From positions 10,934,638 through 10,998,637 of the forward strand of contig CM053333.1 in the NCBI GenBank assembly GCA_028583605.1: a DNA stretch of 64,000 bases. Reading direction: 5' to 3'. The position numbers and the translations under genes were made by a program. Below, piece by piece: positions 55,081-64,000 of this stretch (position 1 is the first letter of the stretch; every line of letters starts with the position of its first letter). This DNA is from Dastarcus helophoroides. Lineage: Eukaryota > Arthropoda > Insecta > Coleoptera > Bothrideridae. The notes under the pieces were generated by a model. It was not told the DNA's origin and ran no database searches. It saw only the letters and a list, made by a program, of their open reading frames with translations.

Positions 55081-57649
55081 AAGTATCGTTGCTAGAGTAG
55101 CCTTCTGCTCCTGTTTTCTCTCAAAAAGTCATTTGTCTTTGACATGTTTGAAGTTCTCAGTGTTTTTCCTTTGCTCATGAGAAACTCCTTTGAAATTAAA
55201 AACTTTTGCAAAATAAAAATTTTTCTGCATAGCTGAAATCTTTTCTGGGGAGCAAAACTCTTCTTTAGTGCCATGACTCTTTTCCAGAGCCAAGAGGAAA
55301 GCCTTCTGTAGATTCAACAGCCTTCTCCAGGGCCAAAAGTTTTATGTAGAGGCGAAACACCTTTGAAGAGGTTATTGCTTTGCGGAGGAGGATTTTATTT
55401 GTAATGTTATTTTACAAAGTCGAAACTGTTCCTTCTTCTGCAGTAACCAATCTTTCTCTGTAATGTTTTTCTACAAAGTCGAAACTGTTCCTTCTTCTGC
55501 AGTAACCAATTTTTCTAAAAAGCAACAATCCTTTTACACACCTGACGTCCTTCTTTAAAACTGAAAACCATCTGCAAAGGTGAAATTCTTTTGGAGAGAC
55601 TTCTTCGCACAGGAAAATCTCTTCTGTAAATCGGAAGCTTTTGTGCAAAGCGCAAATTATTCTTCTTTCTGGAGAAACGAAAATTTCTGAAAAAGACAAT
55701 TCTTCTGCAGAAGCGATATTTTTCCCCAAAAACTGAAAGTCTTCTGCAGGGAGACTCTTTTCTGGGGAGCAAAACTCTTCTTTAGTGCTATGACTCTTTT
55801 TCAGAGCCAAGAGGAAAGCCTTCTGTAGAGTCAGCAGCCTTCTCCAGGGCCAAAAGTTTTATGCAGAGGCGAAACACTTTTAAAGAGGTTATACTTTGCG
55901 AAGAGGATTTTCTCTGTAATGTTTTTCTACAAAGTTGAAATTGTTCCTTCTTCTGCAGGAACCAGTCTTTCTAAAAAGCAACAATCCTTTTACAATATCC
56001 TCCTCTAAAACTGATATGAAAAGGTGAAATTCTTTTTAAAAGACTTCTTCGCACAGGAAAATTTCTTCTGTGAATCGGAAGCTTTTCTGCAAAGGGCAAA
56101 TTATTCCTCTTTCTGGAGGAACAAAAATTTCTGAAAAGAGACAATTCTTCTGCAGAAGCGATATTCTTCCCCAAAACCGAAAGTCTTCTGCAGGGTGAAA
56201 CTCTTTTCTGGGGAACAAAACTCTTCTTTAGTGCTATGACTCTTTTTCAGAGCCAAGAGAAAAGCCTTCTGTAGAGTCAACAGACTTCTCTAGGGCTAAA
56301 AGTTTTATGCAGAGGCGAAACACTTTTGAACACTTGAACACTTTTGCGGAGGAAGATTTTCTCTGCAATGTTTTTCTACAAAGTCGAAACTGTTTCTTCT
56401 TCTGCAGGAACGAATCTTTCTAAAAGCAACAATCCTTTTACAATATCCTCCTCTAAAACTGATATGCAAAGGTGAAATTCTTTTTAAAAGACTTCTTCGC
56501 ACCGGAAAATCTTTTCTGTAAATCGGAAGCTTTTCTGCAAAGCACAAATTATTCCTCTTTCTGGAGGAATGAACATTTCTGAAGAGACAATTCTTCTGCA
56601 GAAGCGATATTCTTTTCCAAAGCCGAAAACCTTCTGCAGGTTGAAACTCTTTTCTGGGGAGCAAAACTCTTCTTTAGTGCTATGACTCTTTTTCAGAGCC
56701 AAGAGGAAAGCCTTCTGTAGATTCAACACTTTAACAGACTTCTTCTGCAGGAACTAATCTTTCTGAAAAGCAACAATCATTTTACATACCTAACATCCTT
56801 TTCTAAAAGTGATACGCAAAGGTGAAATTCCTTTGAAGAGACTTCTTCGCACAGAAAAATCTCTTCTGTAAATCGAAAGCTTTTCTGCAAAACGCAAATT
56901 ATTCCTCTTTCTGGAGAAAAAAAAATTCTGAAAAGAAACAATTCTTCTACAGAAGCGATATTCTTCCCCAAAACCGAAAGTCTTCTGCAGGGAGAAACTC
57001 TTTTCTGGGTAGTAAAACTTTTCTTTGGTGCTATGACTTTTCCAGAGCCAAGAGAAAAGCCTTTTGTAGAGTCAACAGACTTCTCCAGGGCCAAAAATTG
57101 TATGCAGAGGCGAAACACTTTTGAAGAGGTTATTATTTTGCGGAGGAAGATTTTTTCTGTAACGTTTTTATACAAAGTCGAAACTGTTCCTTTTTCTGCA
57201 GCAACCAATCTTTCTGAAAAGCAACACTCCTTTTGCAGACATGACATTCTTCTCTAAAACTTATTTTGCGGAGAAAGATTTTCTCTGTCTCTGACATCCT
57301 TCTTTAAAATTGAAAACCATCTGCAAAGGTGAAATTCTTTTGAAGAGACTACTTCGCACAGGAAAATCTCTTCTGTAAATCGGAGAGTTTCTGCAAACCG
57401 GAAGTTGTTCCGCTTTCTGGAGAAACGAAAATTTCTGAAAAGAAACAATTCTTCTGCAGAAGCGATATTCTTCTGCAGGAGCGATTTACTTCCCCAAAGC
57501 CAAAAGTCTTCTGCAGGGTGAAATTTTTTTATAGATTGAAATTCTTTCCTCTATTGTAAATCGAAAGCTCTTCTAGTCTTCATTCTGCAAAAACGAATAT
57601 CTGAAAATGATTTTTCTAGAGTTGATATCCTCCAGAGTCGAAAATCTTC
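55081..57649. repeat. degenerate higher-order satellite, about five units
   Basis: A landmark (GGGAGCAAAACTCTTCTTTA followed by GTGCTATGACTC) recurs near 55248, 55770, 56204, 56650 and 57004, so units are about 350-520 bp. Within a unit many words derive from a short CTTCTGCAGAAG-like motif, the same style as 52960-54070. Minus-strand frames of 60-156 codons recur once per unit with related peptides (FRFTEEIFLCEEV...), but share frames only loosely and look like repeat by-products, not a gene family. Confidence 0.8.
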
Positions 57650-58045
57650 TGCAGAGACGAAACCTCTCTGAAGGGCAAATTTGTCCACAAGAAACTCATT
57701 TGCAAAAACAAAAAGTGTCTACCCTGTTTTAGTTTTTCAGTCCTTTTACATTCTAAAGTTGGATGGGCACATCAAAATGACCTAGAAATACTTAAAACAA
57801 TTTTCTTTGGTCGATTTGAAAAGATTTTAGCAGTTCCAAAAGAAAATCTTCTCCAGAGACGAAATTCTCTGAAGAGCAAATCTTTTCACAAGAAACTCTG
57901 TTGCAAAAACAAAAAGTGTCCATTTTATTGTAGTTTTTCAGTCCTTTTACATTCTAAAGTAGGTTGGGCACAAGAAAATGATCTAGAAATACCTGAAATA
58001 ATTTTCTTTGGCCGATTTAAACAGTTTTTAGCAGTTCCAAAAAGT
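57650..58045 (+). repeat. ~200-bp tandem duplication
   Basis: Two units starting about 57650 and 57850 share CAAAAACAAAAAGTGTC, TTTTTCAGTCCTTTTACATT, CTAAAGT and TTTTAGCAGTTCCAAAA with scattered substitutions. Confidence 0.8.
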
Positions 58046-60670
58046 TGTTTTTTTTTTAATTACATTGAAAAATCAATTGTGGACTAGTTGCTTCCTCTAC
58101 CGATTCTGTGAACAAATAATTTAACATATTTGCGTTAAGCATTATAAACCAAGACGCCATCAATTTTCAACTTGAACCAACAGGAAATTGAGCAAATAGA
58201 AGAAAGAGAACTAGTTGCGGAAAGGTGTACATACAATTGAACGACCAAGTTTTTGTGCTCACCATGCACTTTTGCGGCAGCCATTTTCCTTCCCTATCGT
58301 TCGACAAGGGGAGTGATGTTGGATTCAGACATAAGGTTGTTTAGTTCATTGTACCCCTTAGGAGACACAATAGTGTACGCGATCCAGTCCCCCATTGGTT
58401 TTATTTTGCATTGTTTCTGACTTTAATTACCTTTTAAGTCTTCTTTAAATTTAACTGGTTTACGAGGCTAGGTGTAAATAAATTTGGATTGTTTTTCATC
58501 TCATGTTATTGTCATGCCTTCATTTAAATAAAATAGAAGCATAGAACTAAAAAAAATGTGAAATAGGTCTACCTAAAAATGTGTTCAGTTAGAATGTTTC
58601 ATAAGAATTATTTGGATCATGTCCAATATCTTCCAATAAAAAAATCGAGTATAGTTTTAAAAAAGCTATTGAGGCTGGAAAGCACAAGTCGAATTATCTA
58701 AATAGCTTACAGATTAATATAATTGCTCAATGAATTCCCACCAATATAGATCTCTTGCATTACATCTTGTCATGTCTAAATATATGGGTTAATACTGAAC
58801 TTCGTGATGATGACTTTCTCTTCTAATGATAATCTGGTTAGAAGTACAACAGTTCTAAATAAATATTCAATAAGACAGATTGGATTTACATTTAAAGAAT
58901 AAAGTTATTGACTAATAGAATCGTGAATATGTTGATTAACTAATCACAATTTTTAATTATATTATAACGAATTGACAAAAAGTTGATGACCTCAACTTTT
59001 AAGTGCCGAAATTTTGATGACCTGTCAATAATCACACCCTAAATCCTAAAAACAAAATGTATGTTACTCAACTGTGAAAATACCAAAAGGTGAAACAATC
59101 TACTTTTTTGCTCGCTGTTACCTAATTTAATAAGAAGCAATTATGAACATTTTATATCAGAATCATGAAATATTACCACGGTCTAATAACTTAAATTTAT
59201 TTAAAATCCTCTATTGTGCACTAACAAAGTCCACGTAAATATCCTATTTCGTAATGTGAAATTCAGTTTTATGCTCAAGGGTTATTATATTTTTTAATAG
59301 TCTGCAGGACGCAAATATTGTTTTTGACTGTGATATAATTTACGGGCATGGCAGTTTAAAACGTGTACAAGGCACGACTTCAAGCATAACCCAAACAAAA
59401 CGTATTATTTTCAAACAATTCTTCACTCTAATATTTTACATATAGGTGTATTCTCATTTAGAAAATAGCTGATTTCAAAATAATGCACAGCCGGAAAATA
59501 CGCATACGAGAACTACTGAAAACACCTTTTTGTTACCATAAATATCAATTGTTGATTTGTTATATTAATTAATTTGACGCCTAATGAGTATTTACTATCT
59601 TAAGGTTTATGGTTATTAATCAATAAAACAAATTTGACATTGCAGAAGCCTGGACTTTTAATGCATTAATTTTAACTGATTTTTCCTTTTTTTAAAAGTT
59701 TAATCCTTGCTCTTTTCTCTTTCTAAGTCTTCAGTTATGGAAGAAGAGACAATAAATGAAAAACCAAACTCAACTTGATTATTTTTCGAATTGTTTAAAA
59801 AATTATAATTAATAAATAAAAGTAAATGCCTACAAGGGCTATTTAGAGCTACATCTCGTCCAGTTCAGATCTAATTCGCTGCAAGTATTATTTCATAAAT
59901 GATACTTTTCTCCAGCGAAGCATTTTTATGTAAATTAAGGGATCGTATGTCATCCTTCCAGTGAAGAATTCATTTAGACACATTTCACTAAATTGTTTTA
60001 TTTTGGCGTCATGCTCTGCAGATTATTTTTCGTTCTTTGAACGCCCACTGTTTAAACATTACTGAAATCCTATTTATTTTAATGGGTGCTACAAGGAAAC
60101 GGAAATGAAGCATTATTTGTTGGACTCGTTAAATAAATATTGGAGTATATTTGGTAAAACTATTGCAAAATCTAGTTAGAATGAAAGGTCCTCGGTTGAA
60201 TCAATAGTGGCATTCAAAAAGGCATTATGTTTATCGAGACTGCTTTTTAATTTTGTCCAGTTTCTGTTTAAATTCAATTTAAATCAAGCACTATATTATG
60301 CTGCTTTATTTTGTGTGACAGACAGATGAAACGTATATGATTTTCAAATGAATATAATAAATGCAATGAATACGAGATTGCATAGGGGAAGTTTTAAAAG
60401 TAATTTTAACATATCACATCGAATGTAAATTCATTCCCGGATTACCATAGTGGGCTTATTATTTAACAGCTCTGTATGTACATTTCATTTACCTAATTTA
60501 CTATATGAATTCATTCAATAAAGCGCTCGTTCAATCTGCGAATTGTTTTAACATTTGCTATTCAATTGTCATTATTTTGACATACTAGCTTTTTAGCACG
60601 AGCCAAGGAGCCTCCAATTTTACTGTATGTTATCAGTAGAAGAGACCGTATGTATTCTATAAATTTATCT
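58046..60670. other. no recognisable exon in the proposed intron
   Basis: A+T-rich. 58200-58400 is somewhat GC-richer without an assignable product. I looked for later Ephrin exons and saw none. Confidence 0.45.
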
Positions 60671-60674
60671 AACT

Positions 60675-60720
60675 GCCTAGAAGAGCCCAAACAAATCAGC
60701 TAGTATGGGCTCTTCTAGGC
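60675..60720. repeat. perfect hairpin, 15-bp arms
   Basis: GCCTAGAAGAGCCCA (60675-60689) and its exact inverse (60706-60720) with a 16-nt loop, directly abutting the hAT-like end. Confidence 0.9.
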
Positions 60721-60810
60721 CAAGGGTCGGCAAACGCCGGCTCGCGACTCGCATGCGGCTCTTTTAAAAGAAAATTGCGGCTCTTTAAATTCCCCTGAAA
60801 ATATAAATAA
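60721..60810 (+). mobile_element. hAT-like element end
   Basis: CAAGGGTCGGCAAACGCCGG, then CTCGCGACTCGCATGCGGCT and TTGCGGCTCTTTAAA, closely resembles the widespread hAT-type terminus CAGGGGTCGGCAAAC with following GCGGCTC words. Only one end is visible, with no transposase and no opposite terminus. Confidence 0.55.
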
Positions 60811-60956
60811 ATAAAAGCTAGAGTGGACAGACACGCAGGCTTTCATTAAACAAATGATCTACAGAAGTTGAAATTTCCAAAAATACTTTTCTAGGAATTC
60901 TTACGTTTTACTTAAATTTTGACAAAAAGTTATGATTTCAAGAAATATTTTTTCGA

Positions 60957-61672
60957 ATTTTTTGATTGATTTGTATTAACATTTTCAAAAAACACATGGA
61001 ATTTGAAATTTCTAGAAAAAAACCAACTTGGGGGGTTGACATTTCTGAAAAATATTTTTCTCATGATATTTACTTTTTTATTTGTAAATTTTCTAAAAAA
61101 AGGGTAAAAAAAAGGGTAAAATACTTTTCGTGAGGAAAAAATATAAATTTACAGAAACGGCAAATATCAAAGTTCGAAATAAAACCTGAAATTTTTTGAT
61201 TGATTTGTATTAACATTTTCAAAAAACACATGGAATTTGAAATTTCTAGAAAAAAACCAACTTGGGGGGTTGACATTTCTGAAAAATATTTTTCTCATGA
61301 TTTTTACTTTTTTATTTGTAAATTTTCTAAAACCTTAAAATTTCGTAAAAAAAGGGTAAAATACTTTTTGTGAGGAAAAAATATAAATTTACAGAAACGG
61401 CAAATATCAAAGTTCGAAATAAAACCTGAAATTTTTTGATTGATTTGTATTAACATTTTCAAAAAACACATGGAATTTGAAATTTCTAGAAAAAAACCAA
61501 CTTGGGGGGTTGACATTTCTGAAAAATATTTTTCTCATGATTTTTACTTTTTTATTTGTAAATTTTCTAAAACCTTAAAATTTCGTAAAAAAAGGGTAAA
61601 ATACTTTTTGTGAGGAAAAAATATAAATTTACAGAAACGGCAAATATCAAAGTTCGAAATAAAAGCTGAAAT
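60957..61672 (+). repeat. tandem triplication, 234/240-bp units
   Basis: Three units start about 60958, 61192 and 61432 (each TTTTTTGATTGATTTGTATT) and are almost identical. The first lacks a short stretch around CCTTAAAATTTCG. Repeated minus-strand frames of about 70 codons are by-products. Confidence 0.93.
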
Positions 61673-64000
61673 TTCCAGAAAAAGCCGAATTTTGAGAAAA
61701 AGAGATTTTGAAAAAATTAAGAAAAAGAAAAACTTCAAAAAAATTGAGAAAAAGAAAGACTTCGAAAATATTGAGAAAAAGGAATTTATCAAAAGTTCTC
61801 AATAAAAAATAAAATTTTAGAAAAAAATACGTAAAATTTCGACAACAGGTTGAAACCCAGGACAAATTAAAAACCTGAAATTTTTAGACAATTTTGAATT
61901 TTTTGAAATATAGCAAAATTTCGAAAAGAGCAATTGTCAAAATTAACTGGAAACTTAGAAAAAATTGTCGATCTCTAAAAAAGTTTTTCAGTGAAGACGA
62001 AAAAAGTTTAATTTTAGGAAGAATTTCATGGAAAAAGTTTAGAACAACTCGAAATTCGATAAAAAATTGCAATTTTCCAGAGAAAGCCAAATTATGAAAA
62101 TAAATTTGCAATTTCGAGAACAAGACGAATTAAAAAAAACTCCAAATTTTCAGATAAATTCGAATTTTGAGAAAGTTGGTAAAATAATTTCGAAAGAAAA
62201 TTCAGAAAAAATTTCGAGAAGTGTTGAACTTTAAAAAAAGGTCAACATTACATAGAAAAAACCAAATTTTGAGAAAAAGGAAAACATTCCGAAAAAAGTT
62301 GGGAAAAATGACGAGATTAAAAAAATTAATTTGTCTAATTCGGAAAAAGGAAGAAATTTCGAAAAAAAATGAATTTATCGAAAGTTCTCAAAAAAGGCAA
62401 AATTTTAGAAAAAATACGTTGAATTTTGACTATAGATTGAAACCCAAAACAAATTTAAAAACATGAAATTTTTAGACAATTTTGAATTTTTTGAAAATTT
62501 GCAAAATTTCGTAAAGAGAAATTGTAAGAATAAACTGGAAGCTTAGCTGTTGAAATTTAAAAAACTTAAAGTTTTTCAGAAAAGAAGAAGAAAAAAGTCA
62601 AATTTTAGGAAAAATTTCAAGGAAAAAGTCAAAATTTTAAGAAAATTTCGAAACATCGACAAAAAATTTACAACTTTCCAGAGAAAGGTAAATTTTGGGA
62701 ATAAATTTGACATTTCGAGAACAAGACGCTTTAGTAAAATCCAAATTTTCAGATAAATTCGAATTTTTAGAATATTTGTAAAATAATTTCGACAGAAATA
62801 TTCAAGAAAATTTTAAAAAGAATTTTTAACTTTAAAAAAAGGTGAGAATTTCCCAGAAAAAGCCAAATATTGAGAAAAAGGAAGAGATTTCGAAAAAAGT
62901 TGGCAAAAATGAAGAGATTAAAAAAATGAATTTGTCTAATCCGGAAAAAGAAGAAATTTAAAAAAAAAATGAATTTATCGAAAGTTTTCAAATGAGGCAA
63001 AATTTTTGAGAAAAAACGTGAATTTGTCCTAAGTTCCCAAATAAGGGCAAGTTTTCAGAAAGAAAACGTCGAATTTTGACAATTGAAATTGAAACAAATT
63101 GAAACCCAAAACAAATTTAAAAAACTTGAAATGTTCAGATAAAAGAGAAATTGTTAAAATAAACTGGAAGCTTAAAAGAGTGTCGAACTTTAAAAAAAGT
63201 CGAAGTTTTTGAGAGAAGTAGAAAAAATTTTAGGAAAAATTTCAAAGAAAAAGTCGATATTTTAAGAAAAGTTCCAAATTTCGATAAAAATTTGCAATCT
63301 TCCAGAGAAATCAAATTTTGAGAATAGATTTGAAATTTCTAAACAAGACTAATTATAAAATAACTCCAAATTTTCAGATAAATCGAATTTTGAGAAAATT
63401 GGTAAAATAATTTCGAAACAAAAGGAAATGTTGATAAAACTTCCAATTTCGAGAAGTGTTAAACTTTCAAAAAAAAAAATCAAAATTTCCCAGAGAAAGT
63501 CAAATTTTAAGAAAAAAAATCAAATTTTGAGATTTGAAAATAGATGAATTTTGTTCGAAATAAAAGTTGATATTTCCGGAAATTTTGAATTTTGAAAAAA
63601 GAGATTTTGAAAAATATAAATTTGTGAAAAATTCTGAGAGTAAAATTTTAGAAAAAAAAGTCGAATTTTCACAAAAGATTGAATCCCAGAAAAAATTTAA
63701 AAACCTAAAATTTTAAGACAAATTTGAATTTCGTGAAGAATTGTTAAATCTCGAAAAGAGAAATTGTACAAAATTAAAAACTTAGAAGAAATTGTTAAAC
63801 TTTAAAAGTCAAAGTTTTTCAAAGAAGAAAATGAATAATTTGCAATTTTCCGGAAAAAATTAAATTTTGGGAATAAATTTGAAATTTCGAGAACCAAACG
63901 AATTAAAAAAATTCAAATTATCACAAAAATTCGAATTTTGAGAAAATTGGTAAAATAATTTCTAAATAAAAAGAGATATCGATAAAACTTCCAATTTCCC
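61673..64000. repeat. A-rich degenerate repeat block to the window edge
   Basis: Words such as TTTTGAGAAAAAG, TCGAAATTTC and AAAAAATTCAAATTTTCAGA recur with a loose higher-order period: the order 'ACAATTTTGAATTTTTTGAA ... CAGAGAAAG ... CGAGAACAAGACGA' appears near 61890, 62480 and 63130-63720. No gene. Confidence 0.7.

Noticed and set aside
55412..57448. Repeated 60-156-codon minus-strand frames that look like a gene family
   Set aside because: They recur with the satellite unit, shift frame freely between units, and derive from CTTCTGCAGAAG-type words.
61070..61792. Three similar ~70-80-codon minus-strand frames
   Set aside because: By-products of the 234/240-bp tandem triplication in A+T-rich DNA.

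Overview
The window is A+T-rich eukaryotic DNA. It is almost certainly from an insect: there is a mariner transposon, insect-type Penelope-like, CR1/Jockey, RTE-like and R1/LOA-like retroelements, an arthropod TATA plus TCAGT promoter inside an LTR, and a first coding exon resembling insect Ephrin. I cannot name the species. Gene density is very low. Nearly all recognisable coding sequence is decayed mobile-element DNA, and most long reading frames are shadows of simple repeats or of transposons.

The only probable host gene is at 52443-52603 (+): a signal-peptide exon ending at a GTAAGT splice donor, with the WNTTNS motif of the N-terminal ephrin fold. If correct, everything from 52604 to the right edge (over 11 kb) is its first intron, and the DNA to the left is upstream intergenic sequence.

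Layout. 0-4 kb: Penelope-like (PLE) remnants, a Harbinger-like MITE, an RTE-like RT fragment and an R1/LOA-like 3' end. 6.3-7.6 kb: CR1/Jockey copy 1. 7.9-12.1 kb: a 224-bp hammerhead-bearing insertion with 16-bp target-site duplications (TSDs), a second PLE tail, Jockey and RTE scraps, and an inverted decayed copy of the hammerhead element. 12.1-14.8 kb: two solo LTRs in opposite orientation. 16.7 kb: a tRNA-like SINE head. 20.3-23.4 kb: RTE-like C-terminus and CR1 copy 2. 24.5-25 kb: a fold-back mini-retroelement and an ATAAT array. 27-29.3 kb: a minisatellite interrupted by a 5'-truncated PLE with RT and GIY-YIG parts. 30.6-33 kb: A-rich degenerate repeats. 33.7-34.5 kb: a long hexamer array. 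35-36.6 kb: CR1 copy 3 with a mini-element at its edge. 41.8-45 kb: a GCGAAT array and two fold-back elements. 45.3-47.6 kb: a duplicated block whose second copy holds a mariner. 47.7-49.7 kb: R1/LOA-like RT plus RNase H. 53-58 kb: GA/CT-rich degenerate satellites around CR1 copy 4. 60.7-64 kb: a hAT-like end, a 234/240-bp tandem triplication and A-rich repeats.

The most interesting theme is a set of hammerhead-ribozyme-like motifs in four unrelated repeat contexts (PLE tails at 336, 9929 and 27815; a fold-back mini-element at 2045 and 31714; a 224-bp element at 8005 with a textbook core; a weaker one at 38425). Two of these contexts are short insertions with clear TSDs, suggesting non-autonomous retroelements that carry a self-cleaving RNA and are probably mobilised by PLE or LINE machinery.
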